This document shows, in pieces, positions 26,684 through 35,560 of a stretch of DNA of 64,000 bases (its first letter is position 1; every line of letters starts with the position of its first letter). Below the pieces are notes generated by a model. The model ran no database searches. It was not told the origin of the DNA and was given only the letters and a program-made list of their open reading frames with translations. The DNA comes from Alkalihalobacillus pseudalcaliphilus (lineage in GTDB: Bacteria > Bacillota > Bacilli > Bacillales > Bacillaceae_D): the NCBI GenBank assembly GCA_001038565.1, contig LFJO01000002.1, forward strand, positions 422,970 through 486,969, read 5' to 3'. Position numbers and translations under genes: made by a program.

Positions 26684-26825
26684 CGGAATGAATCCCCTAT
26701 TTGTTGGATAGGCTATAGTTTTGTTAAATGTAAGGGGGGAAATGGTTAGTGAATGATTTTGTCATGGGGCTAACCTCTCTGTTTCTTTTGCGAAAATAAA
26801 GTGTCAACCATTTGCTCAAAAAAGA

Positions 26826-26856
26826 GAACCCGCCATAATTGGTGGGTTTGTTTTTG
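26826..26856. terminator. Terminator of the downstream AKR gene
   Basis: AACCCGCC pairs with GGTGGGTT (one G-T pair) around ATAATT, followed by TGTTTTTG on the plus strand and A/T-rich DNA on the other. It lies 9 bp from the stop of the minus-strand AKR gene. Confidence 0.7.
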
Positions 26857-26864
26857 ATAAACGA

Positions 26865-27707
26865 TTAAAATTCTTCATATATGGCTGGATCCTGATCCTT
26901 CATACGTCCCTGCTCTTGAGTCAGTGCGGAAATGGCTTCCATATTGGCTTCGCTTAACTCAAAATCAAAAATTGAGATGTTTTCAACTTGTCTTTCGGCA
27001 TTGCCTGACTTCGGAATAGCAATGGCATTTAATTGATAATGCCAACGTAAAATAACTTGAGAGGGTTTCTTATGATGTTGGCTTGCTATCCGTGTAATAG
27101 CCTCATGATTAAAAATCTCATTACCGCGTAGTAACGGGCTCCATGATTGTGTGAGGATTTGGTGTTCGTTATGCCAGTGGCGTTGCTTTTCTTGATTAAA
27201 GTAAGGGTGTAATTCAATTTGATTCAAAACAGGTTTGACGCCTGTCTCTTTTTCGATCCTATCTAAGTGCTCGGGTAAGAAATTGCATACACCAATAGAA
27301 CGGACATATCCTCTTTTTTTGGCTTCAATTAATGCTTGCCAAGCTCCTATATATTGATCCTGTTGTGGATTAGGCCAGTGAATAAGATAAAAATCATAGT
27401 AATCTAAGCCAGCTCGAAACAAGGACTCTTGTACGGTTGATAGAGCAAGACCAAACTCTTGATAACGACCAGGTAACTTAGAAGTAATAAGTAGCTCTTC
27501 ACGCGGAATATGCGTTCGCTTTACAGCTTCACCAACTGTGCCTTCATTTTCATAATTATAAGCAGAGTCTAGTAAACGATAGCCTGCATTGATGCCGGTA
27601 ATTAGAGACTGGACGCCAGCTTCTCCCTTAAGTTTATAAGTGCCTAACCCCACAGCAGGGATCTCTTGGCCATCATTTAAAGTGAAATTTGGAATTGTGT
27701 TGTTCAT
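26865..27707 (-). CDS. Aldo/keto reductase, YvgN/YtbE-like
   Basis: 280 aa, the length of the 2,5-diketogluconate reductase branch. Catalytic Asp and Tyr in LLDSAYNYENEG (about 47-58), Lys in LITSKLPG, His in YLIHWPNP. C-terminal IPKSGNAERQVENI binds the NADPH phosphate. B. subtilis relatives YvgN/YtbE reduce methylglyoxal and other aldehydes. A single gene with its own GGAGGA site; it is distantly related to, and convergent with, the AKR at 25694. Confidence 0.88.
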   Translation of the reverse strand: MNNTIPNFTLNDGQEIPAVGLGTYKLKGEAGVQSLITGINAGYRLLDSAYNYENEGTVGEAVKRTHIPREELLITSKLPGRYQEFGLALSTVQESLFRAGLDYYDFYLIHWPNPQQDQYIGAWQALIEAKKRGYVRSIGVCNFLPEHLDRIEKETGVKPVLNQIELHPYFNQEKQRHWHNEHQILTQSWSPLLRGNEIFNHEAITRIASQHHKKPSQVILRWHYQLNAIAIPKSGNAERQVENISIFDFELSEANMEAISALTQEQGRMKDQDPAIYEEF

Positions 27708-27833
27708 AGCTCGTCCTCCTCTCTAGATGGCAGAATTTTATCATATATTTGTCATTTTAAAAAGAAAATAACTTCAATTAATGGATATATCTAAGAGAAT
27801 AAGTGTTCAGATAGGTAATAAATTCTTTAATCA

Positions 27834-28301
27834 TTATCTTTTACTCTTTTTTTCATAGGATATTTTTTCTTGAACACTTCCATTTTTCGATAATACGACT
27901 AAATGTGTTTCTTTGTTTTTTGCAATTTCTCTTGCTCTTTTAATTGCCTCTTTTTTATCAGTGAAAATGTTGGATGCACCTTTGGCGCCCTCAGCCTTAA
28001 CAGCCCAGCCTTTTTCATGTGCTAGCACATATTGTCCCTTTGTTTGAAGTTTTGAGGATGAGCTATTTTGCTTTGTTGAATCAGCTTGTATATCTTGATG
28101 ACTAGCTTGGTTCATTTCTTCTTTTTCTTTATAGCTAGCGTTGCTATACCATTTTTTTGCCTGTGAAGTAGCAATTGGTAGAGCGTCTTGTTCATCATAA
28201 CCTTCCTCGATCATTGAGTTCGCAATTTCAATCGCTTTGTGACGAATCGTTTTATTTAAGTTTTTTAAAGAACTGGGGTAATCATGTAAATTCCACGGCA
28301 T
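27834..28301 (-). CDS. ydaT: YdaT-like general stress protein
   Basis: 155 aa. N-terminal MPWNLHDYPSSLKNLNK and IRHKAIEIANSMIEEGYDE match B. subtilis YdaT closely. The middle is a low-complexity Ser/Gln linker. The C-terminus (KGWAVKAEGAKGASNIFTD, KKEAIKRAREIA) is a DUF2188 domain. YdaT belongs to the sigma-B regulon in B. subtilis; its molecular role is unknown. A GAGGAGGGA site precedes the ATG. No clear sigma-B promoter was identified here. Confidence 0.85.
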   Translation of the reverse strand: MPWNLHDYPSSLKNLNKTIRHKAIEIANSMIEEGYDEQDALPIATSQAKKWYSNASYKEKEEMNQASHQDIQADSTKQNSSSSKLQTKGQYVLAHEKGWAVKAEGAKGASNIFTDKKEAIKRAREIAKNKETHLVVLSKNGSVQEKISYEKKSKR

Positions 28302-28374
28302 AGTATCCCTCCTCTATAATTACAGCTATTCCCCTATTGTTAGTTAAGAAACATAGTTTGAATACGCAAATTGC

Positions 28375-28446
28375 TAAGTGAATGACCTGAGGCATCATTT
28401 TTGGTAGCGACGAGTAGCACACCATGTTCGCATTAACTTTCATACA
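28375..28446 (+). repeat. Mosaic element fragment
   Basis: gaggcatcatttttggtagc, then gacgagtagcacaccatgtt and aactttcatacaaaag: the 3' module only, degenerate. The 228-bp gap otherwise holds the leader of the MFS gene. Confidence 0.65.
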
Positions 28447-28529
28447 AAAGAAAATAAAAAAATGATAGCATCTTCCCCTAAATTCGTTTAATCTGATTAA
28501 GTGTAATTTTAATTAGGGGAGGAATGAGG

Positions 28530-29945
28530 ATGCACGAGATTCATCGACCAACCGTGGTCGCCTTACTTTTAGCAGGATCTTTTATCGCCATATTAAATCA
28601 AACGTTGATGATTACGGCGATTCCTCCAATCATTGATGAAATGGGTGTATCACCTAATAGTGCTCAATGGTTAACAACTGTATTTATGCTTGTGAATGGA
28701 ATTATGATTCCAATTAGTGCTTTTTTAATAGAACGATTTACAACAAGGCAACTGTTTATGACGGCAATGAGTATATTTGCAAGTGGAACACTTGTAGCCG
28801 GTATTGCTCCAAGCTTTGAACTTTTATTAGTCGGTCGAGTCATTCAATCGATGGGTGCTGGCGTTATGTTACCATTAATGACGACGGTATTTTTACTTAT
28901 ATTTCCTATGAATAAACGTGGTTCCGTCATGGGGTTAATTGGTTTAGTCATTTCGTTTGCGCCAGCGATTGGGCCTGCACTTTCGGGTTGGGTAACAGGA
29001 CACTTTTCATGGCGGATGTTATTTTTTATTATTTTTCCAATCGCCGTCATTGATATAATCATTGCACATTTTGCTTTGAAAAATGTCACTGAAGTAAAGA
29101 AAACGAAATTAGACATTGCTTCTGTCATATTGTCCTCTTTTGGTTTTGGAGGATTATTATATGGAGTAACAAATGCTGGAAATTTTGGGTGGTTAGCTCC
29201 GATCACAGTTATTACCTTGGCTGTTGGTGCCATTTCATTAACCCTTTTTATAAAAAGACAATTGCAATTAAAATACCCTATGTTAGAGTTCCGAGTCTTT
29301 AAGTATGCGATCTTCCCTTTTTCTGTTTTTATCGGCTCCATTACATTTATGAGCTTAATAGGTGTTGAAACTTTAATACCACTATATATGCAAAATATGC
29401 GAGAGTTCACGGCTTTTGAAGCAGGGTTAGCGATGCTGCCGGGTGCATTAATTACTGGTTTACTTGCACCAATTATTGGGAGGATTTTTGATAAAGTGGG
29501 AGCGAAATGGCTGGTTCTACCGGGACTTATCATTATTACCTCAGCGACTGTTCCATTTATTTTGATTGATACTCAAACAACCTTTGCCTATATAACGGTC
29601 CTATATTCAATTAGGATGTTAGGGCTTGTACTCATTATGATGCCGATTCAAACGGCTGCTTTAAATCAGTTACCTAAGCGTCTAATCCCTCATGGTGCAG
29701 CAGTCGATGGAACGATGAGAATGACTGCAGCTTCTGTGGGGACGGCTGTTTTAGTGACGGTTATGACTTCAGTTGGAACAATGGCCGAACAAAGAGGAAC
29801 CATTGCATCACCGGACATTTTTGGGGTTAATATTTCTTTTACCGTCATAGCAATACTTGCCTTAAGCACGCTGGTTTCTTATTTCTTTATTAAGTTTGAT
29901 CCAGTAAAAAAAGAAGAACACCGTCCTAGCCAAGAAGTAAGTTAA
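28530..29945 (+). CDS. MFS multidrug efflux transporter, DHA2 (14-TM) family
   Basis: 471 aa from ATG 28530, 8 nt after GGGGAGGA; the in-frame ATG at 28524 is too close. About 14 hydrophobic helices. N-terminal LLLAGSFIAILNQTLMITA and the motif VGRVIQSMGAGVMLPLMTTV are the DHA2 signatures (motif A/C region). Proton-driven export of drugs or other small molecules is expected; relatives include LmrB/EmrB. The following terminator shows it is a single gene. Substrate unknown. Confidence 0.88.
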   Translation: MHEIHRPTVVALLLAGSFIAILNQTLMITAIPPIIDEMGVSPNSAQWLTTVFMLVNGIMIPISAFLIERFTTRQLFMTAMSIFASGTLVAGIAPSFELLLVGRVIQSMGAGVMLPLMTTVFLLIFPMNKRGSVMGLIGLVISFAPAIGPALSGWVTGHFSWRMLFFIIFPIAVIDIIIAHFALKNVTEVKKTKLDIASVILSSFGFGGLLYGVTNAGNFGWLAPITVITLAVGAISLTLFIKRQLQLKYPMLEFRVFKYAIFPFSVFIGSITFMSLIGVETLIPLYMQNMREFTAFEAGLAMLPGALITGLLAPIIGRIFDKVGAKWLVLPGLIIITSATVPFILIDTQTTFAYITVLYSIRMLGLVLIMMPIQTAALNQLPKRLIPHGAAVDGTMRMTAASVGTAVLVTVMTSVGTMAEQRGTIASPDIFGVNISFTVIAILALSTLVSYFFIKFDPVKKEEHRPSQEVS

Positions 29946-29948
29946 GAT

Positions 29949-29983
29949 AAAGTGACCAGCATCATTAGATGGTGGTCACTTTT
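29949..29983 (+). terminator. Terminator after the MFS gene
   Basis: AAAGTGACCA-CATC pairs with GATG-TGGTCACTTTT around ATTA, ending in Ts. Confidence 0.85.
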
Positions 29984-30140
29984 GACGAGAAAGCATATAA
30001 TAAGAAGTGGGCGAACGTTTAGACGTAGGTCATAATCATTAGCACTTTATCAAAAAAACTAAAAAATCATGGAAACGATATAAGATCGTTTGCCTATACT
30101 ATATAATGAATGATGAATTTGAGAAGTAGGAGAATTATAT

Positions 30141-31064
30141 ATGAATAAAAAAATCTATGAAGATCTATTAGTAATTTTAGAGAAGGATTCGAATGAGGAT
30201 CATATAAAAATAAATCAGTCTTTAAGTTATTATACGTACACAAAAACGGGTGGACCAGCCGATATTATTGTCTTTCCAACCACTTATGAAGAAGTACAGA
30301 AAATATTTCAATATACTTTAGAGCACAAGATTCCCCTTACTGTTTTAGGAAACGCCTCTAACCTTATTATTAAAGATGGTGGCATTCGTGGTGTGGTAAT
30401 GATTTTAACGGATATGGATAAAGTGGAGAAGAAAAATGATCAAATCATTGCTCAAAGTGGTGCGGCAATCATTGATGTATCTCGCTTTGCCTTACAGCAT
30501 GAATTAACGGGACTTGAATTTGCTTGTGGTATTCCGGGGTCTATTGGTGGTGCCTTGTATATGAATGCTGGTGCATATGGTGGGGAAGTGTCGGATGTCT
30601 TAAAAGAGGCCCTTGTTTTAACAAAAGAGGGAGAATTAATGGTTATAGACGCCGAAGATTTAGATCTTGATTATCGTACGAGTAATATTGAGAAGAATGG
30701 TTACCTTGTACTAGAGGCTACCTTCGTTCTTCAACGCGGAAATGTGCTGGAGATTCAAGCGAAGATGGATGAACTTACTTACTTGCGTGAATCGAAACAA
30801 CCTCTTGAATATCCATCCTGTGGGAGTGTTTTTAAAAGACCACCTGGCTATTTTGCTGGTAAATTGATTCAAGACAGCGACCTTCAAGGAAAGCGAATTG
30901 GAGGAGCGGAAGTTTCAAAAAAACATGCTGGCTTTATTGTCAATGTAGGTGGTGGCACGGCCACAGACTACATGAATCTAATTGAGCATGTTCAAAAAAC
31001 AGTAAAAGATAAATTTAATGTTGAGTTAGAGCGTGAGGTCCGTATTATTGGTGAAGATGTATAA
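30141..31064 (+). CDS. murB: UDP-N-acetylenolpyruvoylglucosamine reductase
   Basis: 307 aa. Reduces enolpyruvyl-UDP-GlcNAc to UDP-MurNAc with FAD and NADPH in peptidoglycan synthesis. FAD-binding [15 protein letters not shown] (about 66-80) and the [18 protein letters not shown] segment, the catalytic Ser in SCGSVFKRP (about 229-237) and Glu in LEREVRIIG at the C-terminus are visible. It stands alone, away from a division/cell-wall cluster, as for the second MurB of some Bacilli. TAGGAG precedes the ATG. Confidence 0.95.
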   Translation: MNKKIYEDLLVILEKDSNEDHIKINQSLSYYTYTKTGGPADIIVFPTTYEEVQKIFQYTLEHKIPLTVLGNASNLIIKDGGIRGVVMILTDMDKVEKKNDQIIAQSGAAIIDVSRFALQHELTGLEFACGIPGSIGGALYMNAGAYGGEVSDVLKEALVLTKEGELMVIDAEDLDLDYRTSNIEKNGYLVLEATFVLQRGNVLEIQAKMDELTYLRESKQPLEYPSCGSVFKRPPGYFAGKLIQDSDLQGKRIGGAEVSKKHAGFIVNVGGGTATDYMNLIEHVQKTVKDKFNVELEREVRIIGEDV

Positions 31065-31078
31065 ATGTTAGTATGGGT

Positions 31079-31113
31079 GAGGTGAGAAAATCAAGATTTC
31101 TCACCTTTTTTAT
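31079..31113. terminator. Bidirectional terminator between murB and DUF1836 gene
   Basis: AGGTGAGAAA pairs with TTTCTCACCT, T-run on both strands. The last codons of the minus-strand DUF1836 gene run through it. Confidence 0.85.
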
Positions 31114-31705
31114 TTTTGATATTTTCTTCCTCCTGAGTCTCGAAAGCTAACTCATCAATTAATTTTTCAGCCGTTTTTCGATAGAGATTGCTCATATGAA
31201 TATAGGATAAAATCAGCATGGTTTGTTGTAACTGGGCGTTGTCTAGGGTATCTACTCTTTTGACGACGTCTTCAATTTTTGCTTCAATTTCTTGCAGTTC
31301 TCCGTAAAAATACTCGACATTTTCTGAATGAAGCTTTAGATAGGTATTATAGCTCTCATCAAGTGTGGAGTTACCTTCCTCAGCCTTCTGTTTCCAAGCC
31401 CCCAATGTCTGTTTAATGTCTGTTAGCGATAATGATCCTTTTAGTTCATAGATGAAGTTCATGAGGATGAGGTGATTTTTTGAGTATTTTTTGTTTGTTA
31501 TAGGTGGAAGGATTTTTCCTTTTGCATAGTTGTTAATCATTGTTTTGGTTAGTATTTTTTCTTCCTCATTTCGTTTGTTTTGGCTGTAGGTTTTATCGAA
31601 GAGCTGAATAACTTGGTCCATGTAGAGGTCAAGATCAGGTATATCTTCAAGCTTTAATGTCTTTTCGAAATGAAGCTCTTTGGCGTGCTCAATACTTTTC
31701 TTCAT
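31091..31705 (-). CDS. DUF1836 domain protein
   Basis: 204 aa. Carries the DUF1836 pattern: LEDIPDLDLYMDQVIQLFD, then EKILTKTMINNYAKGKILPP, then KKYSKNHLILMNFIYELKGSL, a MerR-like winged-helix arrangement. The C-terminal half is helical and ends in a basic tail NIKNKKGEKS. DUF1836 proteins of Firmicutes are presumed DNA-binding regulators of unknown target. An AAGGAG site precedes the start. A mosaic repeat element lies directly upstream. Confidence 0.8.
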   Translation of the reverse strand: MKKSIEHAKELHFEKTLKLEDIPDLDLYMDQVIQLFDKTYSQNKRNEEEKILTKTMINNYAKGKILPPITNKKYSKNHLILMNFIYELKGSLSLTDIKQTLGAWKQKAEEGNSTLDESYNTYLKLHSENVEYFYGELQEIEAKIEDVVKRVDTLDNAQLQQTMLILSYIHMSNLYRKTAEKLIDELAFETQEEENIKNKKGEKS

Positions 31706-31715
31706 TTTGTTCTCC

Positions 31716-32035
31716 TTTTGTATGAAAGTTGCTAATGCTAGAATGCGGAGTTCTACTCGTCGCTACCGAAAATCATGCTCCGCGTCCTATGGGGTGGTGC
31801 TGAGCTAACTGGCACAGCCAGTGGATCTCAGCTCTGCCACTACGTCCCATGGGAGTCTCCGCATGTTTTCGTCCGCTGGGTACTGCTCAATCTCAAGTAT
31901 AAATAAACATTCTTACACCAATAACACTAATGAAAGTGAATGAAGAGCCAATGCTAAAGGCAATATCCTACTTTCATGTTTGTTGGTGGCGAAGTGAATA
32001 CCGGGCTTCGCCATGATCGTTTTGTATGAAAGTTC
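31716..32035 (-). repeat. Mosaic intergenic element, full-length, minus orientation
   Basis: Read on the minus strand: aactttcatacaaaacg; a cggcgaag-type hairpin; accaacaaacatgaaagtag; ttggctcttcattcact; cttgagattgagcagtaccc; agcggacgaaaacatgcgg; a long stem ggcagagctgagat with agttagctcagcaccac; gaGCATGATTTTCGGTAGCG; actccgcattctagc; and a closing aactttcatacaaa. This is the most complete copy and a good reference for the family. Confidence 0.8.
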
Positions 32036-32400
32036 AATGAGTCATGCTTGTGAGTCGAGATAACTTAACCTTTTGGTTTTTGTTTTTGGTCCGTTTTTGA
32101 AAATCTTAATGACCTCACAGTCGAATGAATTCGTCTGAAGGTTCATTTCGATTTTCAAAACTTCACACAAATGCGTGAAGTAGCCAAGCGAGCTTGGCTA
32201 ACGGTCCAAAAACACTTGGATTTTAGATGCTAATCCTGATGGGTACTACTCTCTCTTTTTGTTGTTGGTGGCTGTTTGTGCGGTGCGCTGAATCTTTTTG
32301 GACAAGCCCTTACGGGCAGATTCCAAAAAGTGGCGGGGCTACGGCATCATATGAGTATCCTCAAAACCGTTTATGAATGAAAAGCCACCAGTTAAGAGCT
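32036..32400 (+). repeat. Mosaic element with three-hairpin core (copy 2)
   Basis: Aligns with 2312-2689. Core 32082-32213 is exactly 132 bp, as in copy 1. Direct GGTCC at 32088-32092 and 32203-32207. Hairpin 1 has uncompensated changes relative to copy 1 (cttaat for cgaaat; agtcg for agacg), so the stems are drifting here. Confidence 0.8.
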
Positions 32401-32565
32401 AAACCACACCTTCATATTTTTTATTGGCGAAGTGAACTCAAGTTTCGCCATGGGCGTTTTGTATGAAAGTCTACTGACGCTGGAATGCGGAGTTCTATTC
32501 GTCGCTCACGAAAATCATGCTCTGCGACAATCGCGTGGCACTGAGCTAGCTTTTTTGTTAGCTTG
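32401..32565 (-). repeat. Mosaic element fragment upstream of the hemolysin III gene
   Basis: Contains tggcgaagtgaactcaagtt with tcgccatgg (hairpin), gttttgtatgaaagtc, tgcggagttctattcgtcgc and gaaaatcatgctctgcg, i.e. the family's 3' module inverted. Together with the two previous copies it makes an 850-bp repeat block. 32566-32689 is AT-rich leader. Confidence 0.7.
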
Positions 32566-32689
32566 TTATCTTTGTTCTATTGTATAGGATTTGTTAAGAC
32601 AAGTAAATGTTGACTACTTTATGTTGTGGTTGTATGATTATATGTAGTTATTGAAACTACATTACATTATATTAAGGGGAGATGTTAAG

Positions 32690-33337
32690 TTGTTCACGTA
32701 TATTCGAGAGCCAATTAATGGTCTAACACATTTAGTTGGAGCCTTACTTTCGTTTGTTGCTTTACTTGCTATGGTTATTAAAGTAAGTATCATGGATCCT
32801 TCTATTTTAAATATATTTTCAGTGATAGTTTTTGGAATGAGTATGATTTTGTTGTATACAGCTTCGGCGACCTATCATATGGTCATAGCAAGAGATAGAG
32901 TGATTGCTTTTTTAAGAAGGCTTGACCATTCGATGATTTATGTTCTGATAGCAGGCTCCTACACGCCCTTTTGTTTAATGGCACTTAATGGGACGATTGG
33001 ATGGTTGATTTTTGCGATCGTTACGTCATTAGCAGTACTCGGTGTATGTTTTAAAATGATCTGGTTTAATAGTCCAAGATGGCTATCGACAGGCTTGTAT
33101 ATCGGGATGGGTTGGATTATTATATTTGCTTTTTCGCCTTTAGCAGATGTTTTAAGTACGATGGGGCTGTTTCTACTCATCTTAGGTGGTGTTTTTTATA
33201 CAATTGGCGGTGTTATTTATGCATTAAAGCCTAAGCAATTTGAATTTAAGCATTTTGGTTTTCATGAGATTTTTCATATTTTTATTATGTTAGGAACAGC
33301 TGCTCATTTTCTATCAGTCTTTTATTATGTGATATAG
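32690..33337 (+). CDS. Hemolysin III family (YplQ-like) membrane protein
   Basis: 215 aa from TTG 32690 after GGGGAGATG, the same length as B. subtilis YplQ; a longer frame from 32651 has no ribosome site. Seven membrane helices. The PAQR-type metal-site motifs are EPINGLTHLVGALLS, SATYHM, RRLDHSMIYVLIAGSYTPF and HEIFHIFIMLGTAAHF. Family members are PAQR relatives with a predicted hydrolase (ceramidase-like) or regulatory role; hemolysis is reported for some. Operon-like with the next gene (24-bp gap). Confidence 0.88.
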   Translation: MFTYIREPINGLTHLVGALLSFVALLAMVIKVSIMDPSILNIFSVIVFGMSMILLYTASATYHMVIARDRVIAFLRRLDHSMIYVLIAGSYTPFCLMALNGTIGWLIFAIVTSLAVLGVCFKMIWFNSPRWLSTGLYIGMGWIIIFAFSPLADVLSTMGLFLLILGGVFYTIGGVIYALKPKQFEFKHFGFHEIFHIFIMLGTAAHFLSVFYYVI

Positions 33338-33361
33338 TATGGAAGAGTAGGAGGTGTGGAG

Positions 33362-34123
33362 ATGAGATTTTCTTTGGAAAAACATCATGAAGTATTTAAG
33401 AAACTAAAAATAATTCAAGGTGCCCAATACTTAATTATTGAAGATACTAATCGATTAAATGAAAATGAATTAATCAATGCTTTATCGCTTCTGGTTAAAA
33501 ACCAAGTAATGGAGAGGTTGAAATCGGTAACCATTCTAGTTGGTCATCAATTCAATGAATGTGTATGGGAGCACTTGAATCAATTGGATTTTCATTTACA
33601 TGATACAGTCGTGATGGTATATCAAACACTTACTGATGAGCATGTCAAAGGGCCAACCACATATCAGTATAAAAATCTACAAGAGGTATCTACTTCTACT
33701 TTTAAAGGCATTTGGGAAGAGTGCTTACATGGTTCTTTGAATGCCAGATCTCGATTAAGTATCGATGAACATATGGATAGTGTTGAAGAAGAATTAGGTC
33801 CGGGCTACCTGCACAATTGTTTACTTGCCTATGAAAATGGTCATCCAATTGGGATGATTATCCCCCATATTGAGCCCGGAACGGAAGCTGAAGGGAGAAT
33901 CTTTTATTTAGGTGTTTTGCCGGAAGAAAGAGGAAAAGGGAGAAGTAGAGTGCTTCATCAAGATGCATTAAGCTTGTTAAGGGATACATATCAAGCTAAA
34001 ACATACATAGGTTCCACTAGTCAAAATAATATACCAATGCTTAAGACATTGACAAACAATGGATCAAAAGTTGTACAAATGAACCATGTTTATAAATGGG
34101 TCAATAAAGAGATCGTAAGTTGA
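33362..34123 (+). CDS. GNAT N-acetyltransferase
   Basis: 253 aa from ATG 33362, 7 nt after AGGAGG; an in-frame GTG at 33356 is too close. The C-terminal half (about 130-250) is a GNAT fold with the acetyl-CoA loop LGVLPEERGKGRSRVLHQDAL and the YIGSTSQNNIPMLKTL strand-helix. The N-terminal half is unique and may bind the substrate. It follows the hemolysin III gene closely, so the two are likely co-transcribed. Substrate unknown. Confidence 0.82.
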   Translation: MRFSLEKHHEVFKKLKIIQGAQYLIIEDTNRLNENELINALSLLVKNQVMERLKSVTILVGHQFNECVWEHLNQLDFHLHDTVVMVYQTLTDEHVKGPTTYQYKNLQEVSTSTFKGIWEECLHGSLNARSRLSIDEHMDSVEEELGPGYLHNCLLAYENGHPIGMIIPHIEPGTEAEGRIFYLGVLPEERGKGRSRVLHQDALSLLRDTYQAKTYIGSTSQNNIPMLKTLTNNGSKVVQMNHVYKWVNKEIVS

Positions 34124-34153
34124 GGATTAAGTAACGATTTTAACATATACAAA

Positions 34154-34204
34154 ATCTCCTTAAGATATAGTGGTAGAAATGGATTTACCTTACCTTAAGG
34201 AGAT
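34154..34204. repeat. Perfect 11-bp inverted repeat
   Basis: ATCTCCTTAAG (34154-34164) and CTTAAGGAGAT (34194-34204) with a 29-nt gap, lying between convergent genes. No T-run follows on either strand, so it is not a classical terminator. It could act as one weakly or be a protein site. Confidence 0.5.
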
Positions 34205-34261
34205 GAGTGTGCATGAATTTTTTACCTTTATTTTTGGGGCGACTTCATGATAACCTCTGTA

Positions 34262-34357
34262 TTAATTCGTTTTTTTTCCTATTCTCGTTTTTTTCGAAGC
34301 GGCTTTACGCCATTCTTTTACTTGTAACATATATAAGTCAATCGTCAGTCCGTTCAT
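34262..34357 (-). CDS. 31-aa basic peptide, third gene of the ECF-sigma operon
   Basis: A near-ideal site TGGAGGTGAATTGAT precedes ATG 34357. The product runs MNGLTIDLYMLQVKEW then a strongly basic tail (RKAASKKTRIGKKTN). It follows the stop of the solenoid protein gene by 15 bp on the same strand. It has no hydrophobic helix long enough for a membrane anchor. Too short for family assignment; the ribosome site and operon position are the evidence. Confidence 0.6.
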   Translation of the reverse strand: MNGLTIDLYMLQVKEWRKAASKKTRIGKKTN

Positions 34358-34372
34358 ATCAATTCACCTCCA

Positions 34373-35560
34373 TTAAAGAGTTAACTCACCTATGTTCTCA
34401 AGATCAGAAGCATGTGATGGCTGTTGGAGCACAATATCGCCTTCAGAATAAATGACCTTCGTTTGGAGTAAAGACTTCACGGCAACATCTTCCACCGTGA
34501 TTGTATCTAATAGTACGATTTCCTTTAGGTGGGCCATAGCTTCCTTAGAAATGCTTCCTTCGACTTTGAAGTTTTCAGCGACAATTAATACCGTATCTTC
34601 CTCTAACAAACTAAAATCACTCTCAGTCCAAGTTTCTCCGGTAATCAATTTGAATGCATTGGAATAACTGAATACCTCGGTTTCTAGTAAATCAAGTTTT
34701 TCATAAACCAAGTCTTCAATTTCCTCATGGCAAATAATATAGGAGCTTGAATGAATCTTTGAAAAGCTTGATTCAAAAGCATCTCTTGAGACATCTTTTC
34801 TTAAAATAATAGGCTTTGTTGTAGAAATGGACTTCCCTTTAAATCGTTTTAGAGAAAGATTAGATGCTTCAATTCGTTTTGAAACATATTCATAGCCAGT
34901 CGGAATAACGATCGTTTTTCCTATGACGACACCTTTATTAGAGAAAGCGGCTTCTTGATGCTCATAAATGAATATTTTCCCACTTAGATCGATATTGGAT
35001 ATCTTTTGACGGAATAGTTCTAAATCCAAATCCTCTGAGAAATAGATAGCCCCTGTTACGACTAAATAAGATGAATCGTTTAAGGATTGTAAATAACCAT
35101 TACTGAGGTTTAACTGACCAACCGTCATTTTGGGCTTTTCACCCGTATATATGGCTAGTGCTCCGGATTGTTTTGAAATAATCATCTGGACGGAGCCTTT
35201 TAAATGACTAGGAGAATATACAGATCCACTTACGATAAGTTTCAGCTTAGTTTCAGAGAGCAGTTCTGGTGTTACATCTTGATCAATAATGATGGCACCA
35301 CTTGCTAAAATGGTTACTTCATTGGTTGCTTGTTTTAAATAATTGGCATCTATTTCTAATACACCACTTATTGATTTCACTTCACCCTCAATAGAGAATG
35401 ATGTCCCTAAATTTCCGATTTTTAACTGTGTGAGAAGGTGTGCCGTTTCTGGTGAATAAATCACGGTACCAGCATTTCTAATTTCATCAATTTCAGCCAT
35501 ACTCTTTTCTGTTGCTTTCATCAAATTCACGACGCCTACATTTCCAAATTTCTTTCCCAT
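34373..35560 (-). CDS. Repeat-rich beta-solenoid-like protein of ECF-sigma operon
   Basis: 395 aa without signal peptide or membrane helix. Short strands of the form S-V-L-V-G-I recur about every 20-25 residues across the whole chain (ISGVLEIDANYLKQA, EVTILASGAIIIDQD, KLKLIVSGSVYSP, SSYLVVTGAIYF, IDLSGKIFIYEHQ), as in bactofilin-like or other stacked-beta polymers. The start ATG 35560 lies inside the sigma gene's last codons, behind AGGAGGAAG, so it is coupled to it. Possible roles are a scaffold or an anti-sigma partner; both are inference. Confidence 0.7.
   Translation of the reverse strand: MGKKFGNVGVVNLMKATEKSMAEIDEIRNAGTVIYSPETAHLLTQLKIGNLGTSFSIEGEVKSISGVLEIDANYLKQATNEVTILASGAIIIDQDVTPELLSETKLKLIVSGSVYSPSHLKGSVQMIISKQSGALAIYTGEKPKMTVGQLNLSNGYLQSLNDSSYLVVTGAIYFSEDLDLELFRQKISNIDLSGKIFIYEHQEAAFSNKGVVIGKTIVIPTGYEYVSKRIEASNLSLKRFKGKSISTTKPIILRKDVSRDAFESSFSKIHSSSYIICHEEIEDLVYEKLDLLETEVFSYSNAFKLITGETWTESDFSLLEEDTVLIVAENFKVEGSISKEAMAHLKEIVLLDTITVEDVAVKSLLQTKVIYSEGDIVLQQPSHASDLENIGELTL

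Noticed and set aside
26753-26803. 16-codon frame after AAGGGGGG with hydrophobic product
   Set aside because: Too short and lacks the charged tail and leader structure of the toxin at 8497; probably chance.
28844-29533. 229-codon minus-strand frame inside the MFS gene
   Set aside because: Antisense shadow; no ribosome site and no domain.
34207-34455. 82-codon plus-strand frame beginning with a hydrophobic stretch
   Set aside because: It overlaps the solenoid gene and covers the well-supported 31-aa gene in antisense; composition unlike a real protein after residue 50.
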